Notes: generated from the letters alone by a model not told the origin. Positions 18,944-28,373 are shown, numbered from the stretch's first letter. The stretch is DNA of 64,000 nt from Methyloprofundus sedimenti (GCF_002072955.1 NZ_LPUF01000006.1:23785-87784); one strand, 5' to 3'. Program-made: numbers and translations.

Positions 18944-20617
18944 ATGCTTAAAATTGCTATTAAGCAGATGAACTCTACCGTTGCTGATTTTACGGGCAAT
19001 ACAAACATGATGATCGATGCCATGCAAGCAGCAGCAAGGAAAAGCACTGACCTTCTGGTATTTCCTGAATTATCTCTTTGTGGCTATTATCCATATGATT
19101 TAATTTATGAGCCTTTTTTTATACACCAATCCGACCAAGCTTTATCTCATTTACTTGAAGCTTCAAATCAGTTCCCAGAACTCACCAGTATTATTGGTAC
19201 AGTCCGTAGAAATAAAGGCTCAGGAAATCCCTTTTATAATGCCCTGGTCGTTATTAGCAACGGTAAAGTTATCGCCGAGTATTACAAGCAGTTGCTACCT
19301 ACTTACAATGTATTTGATGAACGAAGGCACTTCGAGCCTGGACCGGCAGTCCCCTGTTTAATTACAGTGAACAACATAAAAATTGGCTTGTTAATCTGCG
19401 AAGATAGCTGGAATGATTCTGAACGAAAGTACACTGTAAACCCTTTTAGAGCATTAGTAGTACAAAAACCTGAGCTACTAATAATTATTAATGCTAGCCC
19501 ATCAAATATAGGCAAGCGAGAGCAACGGCATAATATTTTGTCAAACGTTGCCAGACATTATCAGCTACCTCTGTTATCGGTTAATTCAGTCGGTGGCCAG
19601 GATAGTCTGGTGTTCGATGGCGCTTCTTTTGCAATAAATGACAAAGGTGTTGTTATCTATGAAGCAGCGCAGTTTACTGCTACTCAAGAATATATTTGTT
19701 TTGATGCACAAGGCTTTAAGAATTATTCTTCTAGCCCGTGTACATCCTCCAATAATGAACTGGCATTTAAGCAGATAATATTAGGTTTAAGAGACTACTC
19801 TCGCCGATGTGGTTTTAATAAAGTAGTGATTGGCTTATCTGGTGGAATTGACTCAGCTCTCACCCTGACTTTAGCCGTTGATGCATTAAGTGCTGATAAT
19901 GTTATCGGAATTACGATGCCTTCGGTTTTTTCTAGTAAAGGCTCGGTCTCTGATTCAAAGAAACTGTGTGAAAACCTGGGGGTAAAGTTGATTAATCACC
20001 CGATTAAACAACTGGTTGAACAATATTCAATCGATTTCAGCAAAGCATTTAACAAAACATTGCAAGGACTTACTTTAGAAAATTTACAAGCCCGGATTCG
20101 TGGCACAATCTTGATGGAATATTCTAATGAATTTGATGCCTTACTGTTATCCACAGGAAACAAATCTGAAATATCCATTGGTTACTGTACGCTCTATGGT
20201 GATACTAACGGAGGGTTGAACCTATTAGGTGATCTCTATAAAACAGAGGTTTACAGTCTATCTGAATATATTAACAATCGCGCAGGATATGATGTTATCC
20301 CGATGAATATTATTAACAAAGAGCCGTCAGCTGAATTAGCAGTCAATCAGAAAGATACTGATACTTTACCGCCCTATGAAGTTTTAGATGAAATTCTGAA
20401 ATATTTAATTGAAGGCAAACAATTATCAGAAATTGAATATGCACATGTGAAAAATTATATTACTCAATTAGATGAAACTGATCCAGCTCTGGTTAATAAA
20501 GTTAGAAAAATGATTGCCCATAATGAATATAAGCGCTTTCAAGCACCACCAATTATTAGATTACGTGCAAGAGCCTTTGGCAACGGCAGGCAAATGCCTA
20601 TAACTGCAAAATATTAG
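18944..20617 (+). CDS. nadE: glutamine-dependent NAD+ synthetase
   Basis: 557 aa two-domain enzyme catalysing the last step of NAD synthesis. The N-terminal nitrilase-type amidase domain has E42 (FPELSLCGY), a Lys in YYKQLLPTYNVFDERR and the nucleophile Cys152 in LLICEDSW, and releases ammonia from glutamine. The C-terminal synthetase domain has the pyrophosphate-binding P-loop SGGIDSALT starting at about 299, followed by LSTGNKSEISIGYCTLYGD. Ends with the family-typical KRFQAPPIIRLRARAFG. Ribosome site AAGGGATTGCAAT precedes the start. Lone gene, full length. Confidence 0.93.
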   Translation: MLKIAIKQMNSTVADFTGNTNMMIDAMQAAARKSTDLLVFPELSLCGYYPYDLIYEPFFIHQSDQALSHLLEASNQFPELTSIIGTVRRNKGSGNPFYNALVVISNGKVIAEYYKQLLPTYNVFDERRHFEPGPAVPCLITVNNIKIGLLICEDSWNDSERKYTVNPFRALVVQKPELLIIINASPSNIGKREQRHNILSNVARHYQLPLLSVNSVGGQDSLVFDGASFAINDKGVVIYEAAQFTATQEYICFDAQGFKNYSSSPCTSSNNELAFKQIILGLRDYSRRCGFNKVVIGLSGGIDSALTLTLAVDALSADNVIGITMPSVFSSKGSVSDSKKLCENLGVKLINHPIKQLVEQYSIDFSKAFNKTLQGLTLENLQARIRGTILMEYSNEFDALLLSTGNKSEISIGYCTLYGDTNGGLNLLGDLYKTEVYSLSEYINNRAGYDVIPMNIINKEPSAELAVNQKDTDTLPPYEVLDEILKYLIEGKQLSEIEYAHVKNYITQLDETDPALVNKVRKMIAHNEYKRFQAPPIIRLRARAFGNGRQMPITAKY

Positions 20618-20866
20618 ATCCGTTAGCTTTAGATCTGGGCTGAAAACTCTCATGTCGATGATTCGGCTTTATCCTTGATCAAACCGCGCGGCCAAAGCCT
20701 ATCCACAAGAATGCGTCGGCCGTCATGCTTGTCAGGTTGGTTATATACCCTTTTAATCCTGAATCGATAATGTTCTGGCTGTTGCATTTATGAGGTGACC
20801 ATTTTCAATGGCCTCCACAGCAGTCAAAAGCCCCGCTATCGAGACCTGTTTTATCGATAGGATTAT

Positions 20867-23155
20867 TTATTCCACACAGCGCGCACCCAGCCAACCCTTG
20901 ATGGAGGCTATGACCAACGGTACGGCACCCAATAGAATAAATACCAAGTCACCGGGGAGTCGTAGCCATTCAATCAGGCGCGAGCGCTCGCTGCCAATGT
21001 AGTCAAGGCTACGCGCGTGCCAATAACCATGCTGAACGACATCCCAGACCTGTAACACGCCGCTGGGGAACAAACTCATGCTTAGCATTAGAGCCAGGCC
21101 GACGTTGCTGCCCCAAAATCCGACCTTAACGTATTTCTCGATGTCGACCCAGCGTGCTTCATCGCTGGTCTGGCGCAACACAAAAACCATCAGCGCCAGT
21201 GCCAGCATGCCAAATACGCCCATCATCGCGGCATGGCCATGGTTGGGCGTTAGTTGGGTGCCGACCTCATAGTAGCTGACGATAGGCAGGTTGATGAGAA
21301 AGCCGAAAATACCGGCGCCGACGAAGTTCCAGAAGCCGACAGCCATCAAAAAGTAGAAAGTCCATTTATGCGGTATGGCGACTGATTTGCCGCAAATATC
21401 GCAATCAGCACGTGTGGTGCGGACAAAATCCCAGGCGTCCAGGGTTAGCAGTGTCAGCGGCACCACTTCCAGTACTGAGACCATGGCCGACATCGCCATG
21501 TTGACACTACTTTGGCCGGTAAAATACCAGTGATGACCGGTGCCGATCAGGCCGCCAGCGAAATATAAAATGGCATCGAGGTAAATCACTCGAAGCGCAA
21601 CATTAAGTCGGGTAAGACCCAGTTGATAAAACATCAACGCCACCAATGTGGTGGCGAAGAATTCAAAGAAACCTTCGACCCATAGATGAATGATCCAAAA
21701 ACGCCAGGTATCGACCACGGTGAAGTTAGTCTTGGCCCCATAGAAGAGTGCTGGTATGTAGAACAGCGGAATTGCCAGGGAAGCCAACAGAAACAACCTT
21801 ACCAAAGGTTTCGCGACTGGCTCACACAAGGATTTCGGCTGCACCAACTTAAATAATATCGCAAACCACACCAATAGACCGACAATCAGCAAGTACTGCC
21901 ACAGCCGGCCGAGCTCCAGGTATTCCCAACCCTGATTGCCGAGCCAGAACCACCATTGACCCAGCATTTGAGAAATCCCCGCCCACTCACCTATCAGGCT
22001 GCCGCCTATGACCACGACGAAAGCAGCGAATAACAGATTTACCCAGCCTGCTAACCAGCGCGGTTCATCCTTGCGTAGCGATCGGCCGAGAAACAAGGCC
22101 GCGGCGACAAAGGCAGTAGCTATCCAGAAAACGGCTAATTGCAGATGCCAGGTACGCATCAGATTGCTGGGAAATATGGCTTCCAGTTCAAGGCCGTAAA
22201 AACTGCCAGGGTCGGCGCGATAGTGTGCCGTTGCACCGCCCACCAAAGTCTGGGCAAGAAACAGCAGAGCGACCACCACAAAAAATTTCACCAGTGCTAG
22301 TTGACCGGCGCTGGCTTGACCCGGTAGCAGATGGGGATGTACATGCTCTCCGCTGCTAATCCAACCAAGATAATCGAATTTGCCGAACATCAATAATACG
22401 ATACCAATGCCGGCCAGCAATACGATAAGACTCAATGCACTCCACAACAGTGCATCGGGAATGGCTGTATTACCAACACTAGGGTCGTATGGAAAATTGT
22501 TGGTATAGGAATAGTTCTCATCGGGGCGATTAGTCACCGAGGCCCAAGCTGTCCAAGTCACGAAGGCGGTAATTTGCTGCAATTCAGTTGGATCGCTGAT
22601 CAGGCCACGCTGGAGTCCACCGTTACGTTCGGGGTTCAGAAAATAATCTGTCCAATAAGCAATCTGCTTATGGTAAGCCGTGGTTTCCGACCGGGTCAGA
22701 TGCAGCGTTGTGCTGGCGGCATCATAATGATTGGTTTTTAGTTCGACCGCCACTTGCGCATACACAGCCGCTAGTTGACCGGGTGTCAGTGCAACTAGTG
22801 GCTGGTGATATTGTTGTTGCGCAATAGCCGTGGCAGTGTCTTCGCCGATACGGTGCAATGCCTCGGCCGAATAATCCGGCCCCAGGTATGCGCCATGCCC
22901 CCAGATACTGCCGTTGTTCATCAATCCGTATTTGAGAAAGATTGCCTGGCCCTCGCTGATGTCATCGCCGGTAAACAAGGGTACGCCTTGCGCATCAAGT
23001 ACCTGTGTGGGGATCGGTGGAGCATTACGATAAGCCAACGATGTGATGGTGATTAGCCCCGCAAAGCCCAATACCATTACGATCAATACTGTGCGCAGCC
23101 ACCATGGAGACAATGCAGGATTCTCTGCAATTAAGGGTTGTGCGGTAATATTCAT
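20867..23155 (-). CDS. norB: quinol-dependent nitric oxide reductase (qNor)
   Basis: 762 aa, the length of single-subunit quinol-type NO reductases (also called NorZ). An N-terminal membrane helix and a ~200-residue periplasmic region (FLKYGLMNNGSIWGHGAYLGPDY) precede the 12-helix heme-copper-oxidase-like core. Candidate metal and heme ligands lie in MRTWHLQLAVFWIATAF, IHLWVEGFFEFF, GTGHHWYFTGQ and NHGHAAMMGVFGML. It reduces NO to N2O with quinol electrons, used for NO detoxification or denitrification. The coding sequence is clearly more GC-rich by eye than its neighbours, suggesting acquisition by transfer. No norC is present, as expected for the quinol type. Ribosome site AGGAG lies just before the ATG. 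Confidence 0.93.
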   Translation of the reverse strand: MNITAQPLIAENPALSPWWLRTVLIVMVLGFAGLITITSLAYRNAPPIPTQVLDAQGVPLFTGDDISEGQAIFLKYGLMNNGSIWGHGAYLGPDYSAEALHRIGEDTATAIAQQQYHQPLVALTPGQLAAVYAQVAVELKTNHYDAASTTLHLTRSETTAYHKQIAYWTDYFLNPERNGGLQRGLISDPTELQQITAFVTWTAWASVTNRPDENYSYTNNFPYDPSVGNTAIPDALLWSALSLIVLLAGIGIVLLMFGKFDYLGWISSGEHVHPHLLPGQASAGQLALVKFFVVVALLFLAQTLVGGATAHYRADPGSFYGLELEAIFPSNLMRTWHLQLAVFWIATAFVAAALFLGRSLRKDEPRWLAGWVNLLFAAFVVVIGGSLIGEWAGISQMLGQWWFWLGNQGWEYLELGRLWQYLLIVGLLVWFAILFKLVQPKSLCEPVAKPLVRLFLLASLAIPLFYIPALFYGAKTNFTVVDTWRFWIIHLWVEGFFEFFATTLVALMFYQLGLTRLNVALRVIYLDAILYFAGGLIGTGHHWYFTGQSSVNMAMSAMVSVLEVVPLTLLTLDAWDFVRTTRADCDICGKSVAIPHKWTFYFLMAVGFWNFVGAGIFGFLINLPIVSYYEVGTQLTPNHGHAAMMGVFGMLALALMVFVLRQTSDEARWVDIEKYVKVGFWGSNVGLALMLSMSLFPSGVLQVWDVVQHGYWHARSLDYIGSERSRLIEWLRLPGDLVFILLGAVPLVIASIKGWLGARCVE

Positions 23156-23256
23156 GCTGTGTCTCCTTTAGTAAGCACCTAATACAGTCGTCATCAGTAG
23201 CCTGAAAACTCTTCCGTGCGCATGTTGTCGTCGTTAACGCCTGCTTCGCTCAGTAT

Positions 23257-23490
23257 TTACCGCATCGCATTCACCATCTCGGGTGGGCTGTCGATGTATT
23301 TCAGGAGCATGGCTTTGCTGATAAGTCTGCTTTCCACATGCCACTCGCGTCTGGACTTTTTCATCTGCGCCATCGTAGCGACAAAAGTGTAGTTTGGATT
23401 TGCAGGGTGAGATTCTCTCAAATCGTCCAGAAACGCAGCATCTTGCGGTGTTCAGTTGGAATAAAAGACTACGATACAAAGCCGTACATC
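23257..23490 (-). pseudogene. remnant of an FNR-type FAD/NAD(P) oxidoreductase
   Basis: In one minus-strand frame the sequence reads VVFYSN, a TGA stop, then TPQDAAFLDDLRESHP, NPNYTFVATMAQMKKS and ISKAMLLKYIDSPPEMVNAMR before a TAA at 23257-23259. This is the NAD(P)-binding end of ferredoxin-reductase-like proteins, where the stop replaces the usual Arg of YSNR and the GPP loop (normally PxYYxxGPPxMV) is deleted. It sits directly upstream of the NO reductase gene on the same strand, so it may once have been part of the same transcription unit. It is a remnant, not functional. Confidence 0.55.
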
Positions 23491-23690
23491 TTTAGTTATT
23501 AGAGGTGGAAATTTAGCATCGATACTCCCCCAATGTCAACATACCTGTCGTCTGTGAAATTTAATATTAGGAGGCAGAAATAACCATATTTAACCTGAGT
23601 TCTGAATAAGATGTCATAACAAAGGTAATAAATCTTCTCTACGTAAGTTGAGTGCAGGCTTTTTTTCCTGGTAAGAAGGGGCGGCATCAT

Positions 23691-23780
23691 TGGATGCGTC
23701 ATGTGTTGTTAGCAGCATTCTATCGCAAACCTAAAGGCCGGAAACATTTGATTGTGTATAGAGATCCAGCTCGATCCTAA
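23691..23780 (+). pseudogene. short IS3-like transposase scrap
   Basis: One plus-strand frame reads WMRHVLLAAFYRKPKGRKH then LIVYRDPARS and a stop. This resembles the part of IS3-family OrfB proteins around the second catalytic Asp (normally xxAIWRRKPxxxVIxHSDRGSQY), but the HSD motif is degraded and nothing else of the gene is left. The rest of 23491-24004 shows no further gene. A weak call based on one motif. Confidence 0.35.
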
Positions 23781-24004
23781 CAAAGCCGGAAGCAGACCAA
23801 ACGCGAAAAAGAACCGTAGTTACTAATTCTGTTACCTTCCTTGCTCGCTCGGAAAGCTTGCAAGTATGTTCAGTTTGATCTTCCGGCGGGCTCTCGGAGT
23901 TAGCGCAGATGATGTTGAAAGGATATTTTGAGAGTCTCGAAGCGGCCTAAATTTGAGGGGGATACCTCAGAGACTGACTCTTTTAGTTTCTTCATTGACC
24001 GTGC

Positions 24005-25177
24005 TTAATGGGCATTATCATGATGCCATTTCGGCATCATAACAATATTGTTTGCATTTAGACCTTGATCTTTAAAAGTATCAATCGTCATTTTCACAGT
24101 CGATTTTTGCAAATCAACTACCGTAATAGAACCGTCATTCATACCAGGTAAATTTAAAAGGTTATTTTGCACAAAGGCATAACGTTCATCAGGAGAAAAA
24201 ACAACATGATGTGCGCCCTCTGCCGTAGCAATCGATTTTTCAAGTATCGGTTTAGCTGGATTTTTAATATCGAAAATATTTAAATAACCTGGACTTGCTG
24301 TCGTAATATACATTTTGTCAAGTTTATGGCTAAAGTAAATTTCTAAAGGAACGCCTTGTTTTAAAGGGTTAAAATCAAAAATTTGTGAAAAACTAAAATT
24401 TTGACTCATGCTATTCCAGACGCCTGTCCACAAGGTATTGCCAAACATGGTATTGATATAAAGCCGTACTGGATTTGATTTAGGTAAAAATACCGCCTCA
24501 ACAGGGGCTGAGCCTGAAGGTGATGCTTTTTCTGACATTTTATGCGTAGAGAGTATTTTACCGCTACGGGCTTTAATGACCGTTACTGTTTCATCGGCAT
24601 CTCCTAAATCAGTTGGGTGCACCGTGTTAGCAATGACAATTCGATTAATTTCATCGTTTATGCCAATACCGTGCGGATGGCGAATAAATTTTTTGCTTGT
24701 CGCTGTTTTGGGTGCAGCAATGACTTTAATCTGTTTATCTGTTTGTGCATCACCCATAATGACATTGCTAGAACCCATACAGGTGACATACCATCTTTCT
24801 TCATCGTCTGAAAAGACCAGGTCTTCAGCTACCTGACACTCAGGAACAGAAATGGTCTTAAGTTCAAAAGGTTGTTTTGTCATATCGATTACTTGCAAGG
24901 GATTGCTACCCAAGGAAGCGACATAAGCTTTGGTCATATTTTTGTTATAAAAAATATGATGTGCCACTAAATCAGTAGGTAATGGAATATCCGTTACAAT
25001 TTTTCCAAAATTACCAGAATTGAAATCAAGATCAATAATCGCTATGCCTTCCCGTTTTGGCGTTTGATCGGGTTTACTTTGATAATTAACTAACGCTAAA
25101 ATTTCAGCTTGTGCCAGCATTGGATAAAGTAAAGTTAAAATAATAAGTGATTTTTTTAAAATATATGTTTTTTTCAT
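24005..25177 (-). CDS. secreted beta-propeller protein (YVTN/YncE-like)
   Basis: 390 aa from the ATG at 25177, chosen because GGAG lies 8 nt before it. The upstream ATG at 25183 is too close to that site. A signal peptide (KKSLIILTLLYPMLAQA) indicates periplasmic location. The mature part has repeated blade signatures such as KAYVASLGSNPLQVID, ERWYVTCMGSSNVIM, RIVIANTVHP, DKMYITTASPGYLNIFDI and ERYAFVQNNLLNL with SPDERYAF, typical of seven-bladed propellers. No catalytic residues can be assigned. It follows the OsmC-like gene by ~50 bp and is probably co-transcribed with it. Confidence 0.75.
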   Translation of the reverse strand: MKKTYILKKSLIILTLLYPMLAQAEILALVNYQSKPDQTPKREGIAIIDLDFNSGNFGKIVTDIPLPTDLVAHHIFYNKNMTKAYVASLGSNPLQVIDMTKQPFELKTISVPECQVAEDLVFSDDEERWYVTCMGSSNVIMGDAQTDKQIKVIAAPKTATSKKFIRHPHGIGINDEINRIVIANTVHPTDLGDADETVTVIKARSGKILSTHKMSEKASPSGSAPVEAVFLPKSNPVRLYINTMFGNTLWTGVWNSMSQNFSFSQIFDFNPLKQGVPLEIYFSHKLDKMYITTASPGYLNIFDIKNPAKPILEKSIATAEGAHHVVFSPDERYAFVQNNLLNLPGMNDGSITVVDLQKSTVKMTIDTFKDQGLNANNIVMMPKWHHDNAH

Positions 25178-25225
25178 AAACATTTCTCCAGAGGATTAGA
25201 GCAGGTTAGTTACACTGCTTTATTT

Positions 25226-25783
25226 TCAATAGGGTAAAGGATGGTCTGTGACTTTTAACGATGTTTCAAAGTTAATCGGGTTCGCCAAATTAAATAAATT
25301 GGGAGAGCTCGCCTTAACCCTTTCATGAATTTTTTCAAATTGTTCGGCTGTTGCATCTCCCGTTATAAAAACAGTAAATTTTACTGTGTCGTAGCCGTTC
25401 TTGATAGTTGGGTCTATTCCCAGAAAACCCCGTAAATCAATATCTCCAGTTGTTTCTATGCGCAGAGTATCTATTTTAATGCCTTCAACAGCACAAAGTG
25501 TTGCGTACCCGACTATTATGCAGGCATTCAAAGCGGTTAACAGATAATCTTGAGGGTTTGCAAATTGGTTGGTGCCTAAAAATTCAGATGGCTCGTCTAC
25601 TTTAAGGTTAAAATTTCTTTCTACCTTTTCACCTCCTACTGAAAAAGCATTAACCTGTGTATCAGAGCGTGTGCCGCCTTGCCAGGTGGTTGTTACGCCC
25701 CATGAGGTCATACCTTGCTGCGGGTCGTTGGTAACTTGGCCTGTTATATTTTTTAATGCATCAACATCAATACCATTCAGCAT
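25226..25783 (-). CDS. OsmC-family peroxiredoxin-like protein
   Basis: 185 aa. The OsmC/Ohr fold is suggested by GTNQFANPQDYLLTALNAC with the first redox Cys at 88 and a second at 97 (ATLCAVEGI), the separation seen in the central helix of OsmC proteins. Such proteins reduce organic hydroperoxides or act on other electrophiles. Which substrate applies here is unknown. It heads a two-gene unit with the beta-propeller gene and lies in a cluster of sulfur- and electrophile-related genes, which supports a stress role. Confidence 0.8.
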   Translation of the reverse strand: MLNGIDVDALKNITGQVTNDPQQGMTSWGVTTTWQGGTRSDTQVNAFSVGGEKVERNFNLKVDEPSEFLGTNQFANPQDYLLTALNACIIVGYATLCAVEGIKIDTLRIETTGDIDLRGFLGIDPTIKNGYDTVKFTVFITGDATAEQFEKIHERVKASSPNLFNLANPINFETSLKVTDHPLPY

Positions 25784-26092
25784 AGATAAATCCTCATGAA
25801 AATAATCGTGTTTATAAATTAAGTTTGGTGAAAAATAAGATCAACAGGCTAAAGAGTTGCTCTACTGAACAGTAATCTGTGAAGTGAGAGGCTCTTTAGT
25901 CTGCATAACTGAGTGAACAATAGTCTCTCCCATTAAGTGGGTCACTACAATTTAATGACCTGTTAAATAGGTTATGATTAAGATGATAACATGAGCTCCG
26001 CTAACGCTCGACCCACTCTACCTATACTAGACACTCATATATTGCAAATCAATCTCTTTTGTTTTGTTGAAATTTTTTATCGTGCATAGAGA
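25784..26092. other. intergenic region between DUF1641 gene and OsmC gene
   Basis: About 310 bp, with an imperfect inverted repeat (AAAGAG...CTCTTT, about 25852-25900) and a loose dyad ATGACC/GGTTAT at about 25955-25976. The dyad differs from the GACCrGTC operators further right because its half sites are separated by 9 bases. It probably holds the promoter of the OsmC unit. I cannot assign it precisely. Confidence 0.35.
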
Positions 26093-26506
26093 TTAATCAT
26101 TTTTCATCTGCTGGCCAATAATACGCATAGTCCCGATAAAAAAATGCAATGAACGACGGACATCGGGATCGTTTAGGGAACTGATCAATTGAAACAAACC
26201 GGGAGGCTTTTCTAATGCTTCTGTTTGTGCATTCGCCATACGCACAGCATTACCACCTGTCCAGCCCAGTGCTAAAATTTCCTCGCCTACTTTAGTAGTT
26301 TTTTCCAGTGCCGCTTCATCAAGAAATTCGATATTGTCTGATATGACTGACAATAAATCGATGATGTTGTCGAACCGACCGGCTTGTACTAAGGGAGCTG
26401 TTTTATCGATTAAGTTCTTAATGCCTTCGAGGGTTGCAGGGTCATTAAGGGCCGTATCCGACATAAGTTTTTCTACATTTGTATTTAACTGCTTTTCTTC
26501 AGACAT
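26093..26506 (-). CDS. DUF1641-domain protein
   Basis: 137 aa from the ATG at 26506, preceded by GAGGAATTACTT. All-helical and acidic, with FDNIIDLLSVISDNIEFLDEAALEK and VGEEILALGWTGGNA followed by LFQLISSLNDPDVRRSLHFFIGTMRIIG, which matches DUF1641 proteins. These are frequent neighbours of sulfide:quinone oxidoreductases and formate dehydrogenases, but their biochemical role is not known to me. The start lies 17 bp after the SQR-like stop, so the two genes form an operon, suggesting an accessory function for the flavoprotein. Confidence 0.8.
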   Translation of the reverse strand: MSEEKQLNTNVEKLMSDTALNDPATLEGIKNLIDKTAPLVQAGRFDNIIDLLSVISDNIEFLDEAALEKTTKVGEEILALGWTGGNAVRMANAQTEALEKPPGLFQLISSLNDPDVRRSLHFFIGTMRIIGQQMKND

Positions 26507-26523
26507 AAGTAATTCCTCTGTAA

Positions 26524-27723
26524 TCAAACTATTCCACGTGCAACAGCCCAATAAATACCGCGATTAAATGTTTTACGCATTAATCCCCCTAGCTTGGTAG
26601 GTGGTGCGACTTGTACATCATGTTTATAGTCGTACCAGAGTGGCATGCCAGCTTCCAACCCCATTTGAGCGATCGCCTGTACTTTCCCATCATAGATAGC
26701 AGAGGTATAACCGCGACGAATTTCCGAAGCGATATTTTCCACGATAACAGGTGATTGGTTATGACACGTGCCTCCGGCTTTACTCACTGGCAAATCAACG
26801 GTATCCCCCATCACATAGACATTTTCGGTACCATACATTTTTAAGGTTTCAAAGTCAGTAGGTAACCAGCCTTCATTGTTTTGTGCTTCTGACTTTCCTG
26901 AATTAATAACGGCATCTACCGCACGGATAGGTGGAGTGGCCATTAAAATATCGAATTCCTGGGATTTTCCTTCCTCCGAATAAGCTATTTTTGCTTCGGG
27001 ATCGACCTTATCTAAAGTAAAGCCGCGTTGATATTTAATATTTTTACTATCGAAAATAGTAGGCAACACATCACAGGTGGGTTTCTGTAAAAATAAACAA
27101 TTACGCAATAATTGAGAGACGGTAGGATAACTGTAAATAATCTCTACACGGTCGCGCACGCCGCGTTTACGTAAATATTCATCAAGCATTAACGTGGTTT
27201 CGATTGGGGCAATACCACATTGATGAGGTACGTTAGGGGTTTTGGGGAAATTGACCGTAATAAATATGCGTCCCTCTTCGATGGTGCGTAATTTATGCGC
27301 GAGTTGTTGCGCCGCTTTAGTCTGATAAAAATGATCACCTGCCTCTTTCAACCCTTCAATGCGTTCTGGCGCCGGAATACAGCCTGTTGAAATAACAAGA
27401 TACTCATAATCGTATCGCTTGCCACTTTCACAGAGGACGCGATTTTGCTCAAATTCAAAGCCTTCCACGCCATCGACATGAAAAATAATTTCCGGGCGTA
27501 ATAATGAACGTTGCTTACGGACTAATTCATGAGGATGAAAAGCATTAAAAGCCACATACATATTGGCTGGCTTGTAAATATGGTTAGGGGAGTTTGAGAG
27601 CATCATAATCTCAATTTCACCTTTTAGAATCTCCGGATAAAATTTAGCGACTAAGTTGTTAGCGGTCATCGTGCCGCCAATCCCACCGCCAACGACGATA
27701 ATGCGTTTTGTCGAGCTAGTCAT
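26524..27723 (-). CDS. sulfide:quinone oxidoreductase-like flavoprotein
   Basis: 399 aa. The N-terminal FAD dinucleotide-binding motif is VVGGGIGG at 10-17. Three cysteines stand where SQR catalytic or redox cysteines are expected: Cys115 (ISTGCIP), Cys169 (PHQCGIAPIE) and Cys320 (GGTCHNQSP). The second flavin contact is VYVMGDTVDLP. SQRs oxidise sulfide, or related persulfides, at the membrane surface and reduce quinone. The exact subtype is uncertain, and an NADH-dehydrogenase-like relative cannot be excluded. Strong AAGGAG site before ATG. The neighbouring ferredoxin, rhodanese and DUF1641 genes support sulfur metabolism. Confidence 0.8.
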   Translation of the reverse strand: MTSSTKRIIVVGGGIGGTMTANNLVAKFYPEILKGEIEIMMLSNSPNHIYKPANMYVAFNAFHPHELVRKQRSLLRPEIIFHVDGVEGFEFEQNRVLCESGKRYDYEYLVISTGCIPAPERIEGLKEAGDHFYQTKAAQQLAHKLRTIEEGRIFITVNFPKTPNVPHQCGIAPIETTLMLDEYLRKRGVRDRVEIIYSYPTVSQLLRNCLFLQKPTCDVLPTIFDSKNIKYQRGFTLDKVDPEAKIAYSEEGKSQEFDILMATPPIRAVDAVINSGKSEAQNNEGWLPTDFETLKMYGTENVYVMGDTVDLPVSKAGGTCHNQSPVIVENIASEIRRGYTSAIYDGKVQAIAQMGLEAGMPLWYDYKHDVQVAPPTKLGGLMRKTFNRGIYWAVARGIV

Positions 27724-27822
27724 AATGACTCCTTCAATTGATTATTCAGTGAAGGGTCAACTTGCCAGGTGCATCGATAATGAATATCTAGCACCGTGGA
27801 CAAGAAGCCCCGTTTTATTTAG

Positions 27823-28002
27823 TCAGTCGATTTGTTTAAGAGCGCCGGAAGGACATTGATTGATTACTTTGGTGATTTCAGCGTCAGTCGCTTTGTCCGG
27901 TTCGATCACAAATTGTCCGTCTGCCACTTTAAATACCTCGGGCAGTGATTCAACACAGTTGCCGGAGTGCGTGCATGTTTGTTTATCCCATTGTATTTTC
28001 AT
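27823..28002 (-). CDS. small mono-cluster ferredoxin (Fer4_19/YjdI type)
   Basis: 59 aa from the ATG at 28002, which has a GGAGG site 9 nt upstream. An earlier in-frame ATG at 28020 lies inside the preceding gene's end. Cys10 and Cys16 (CTHSGNC) plus Cys50 (CPSGAL) match the divergent 4Fe-4S mono-cluster domain, in which a non-Cys residue may complete the cluster. Likely an electron-transfer protein. It begins 5 bp after the DUF4242 gene, so they are co-transcribed, and precedes the SQR-like gene by ~100 bp. Confidence 0.8.
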   Translation of the reverse strand: MKIQWDKQTCTHSGNCVESLPEVFKVADGQFVIEPDKATDAEITKVINQCPSGALKQID

Positions 28003-28007
28003 GGTAC

Positions 28008-28292
28008 TTAACCTCCGCACTGTTCTGCAGTTGTTGGATTAATCATGGTTTTTACTTCGGCAATAGAATTTGCCGGAAATTCACCACGTTCTGCATGTGT
28101 TTTAATGCTTTGTTTATCGGGGGCGATATAAATGCAATAGATCTTATCGTCCGTTACATAACTTTCCACCCACTGAATTTGTGGCCCCATATCGTTCAGA
28201 ATACAGCAGGATTTTTGTGATACTTGTTGTAATTCAGTTGCAGTTAATTGGCCTGCATTAGGGATTTCTCGTTCAATAATATATTTAGGCAT
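28008..28292 (-). CDS. DUF4242-type small protein (possible nickel-binding fold)
   Basis: 94 aa. The pattern MPKYIIEREIPNAGQLTATELQ, then WVESYVTDDKIYCIYIAPD and IKTHAERGEFPANSI, is that of DUF4242 proteins, one member of which (SCO4226) is a ferredoxin-like-fold nickel-binding protein. Whether this one binds metal is unknown. GGAGG precedes the start by 5 nt. An operator-like palindrome lies ~20 bp upstream of the ATG, the same arrangement as at the rhodanese gene, so it is probably under the local TetR regulator. Confidence 0.75.
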   Translation of the reverse strand: MPKYIIEREIPNAGQLTATELQQVSQKSCCILNDMGPQIQWVESYVTDDKIYCIYIAPDKQSIKTHAERGEFPANSIAEVKTMINPTTAEQCGG

Positions 28293-28312
28293 ATTGCCTC
28301 CTATGCGGTTAT

Positions 28313-28324
28313 ATGACCAGTCAT
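28313..28324. promoter_or_regulatory. TetR operator candidate upstream of DUF4242 gene
   Basis: ATGACCAGTCAT: palindromic arms ATGAC/GTCAT around CA, 20 bp upstream of the DUF4242 ATG. The same core (TGACCAGTCAT) occurs at 28836-28846 and, as GACCGGTC, inside the tetR promoter. A further GGTCGTT or GATCGTT half site lies 8 bp to the right in both of the first two. Confidence 0.6.
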
Positions 28325-28339
28325 CTTTAGTTGGTCGTT

Positions 28340-28373
28340 AAAAAAAACGATATAGGCCATCATGGCCATATCG
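28340..28373 (-). terminator. Rho-independent terminator of the rhodanese gene
   Basis: On the minus strand CGATATGGCC pairs with GGCC(T)ATATCG around ATGAT, followed by eight T. This is a textbook intrinsic terminator 44 bp after the rhodanese stop. Its T tract runs directly into the operator region of the next gene. Confidence 0.85.

Noticed and set aside
20830..20864. CTATCGA/TCGATAG stem after the NO reductase gene as a terminator
   Set aside because: Only 7 bp with no proper T tract. Could be chance, so not listed.
25955..25976. ATGACC...GGTTAT dyad as another TetR operator upstream of the OsmC unit
   Set aside because: Half sites are 9 bases apart, whereas the confirmed-looking sites have them abutting. 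Similarity is insufficient.
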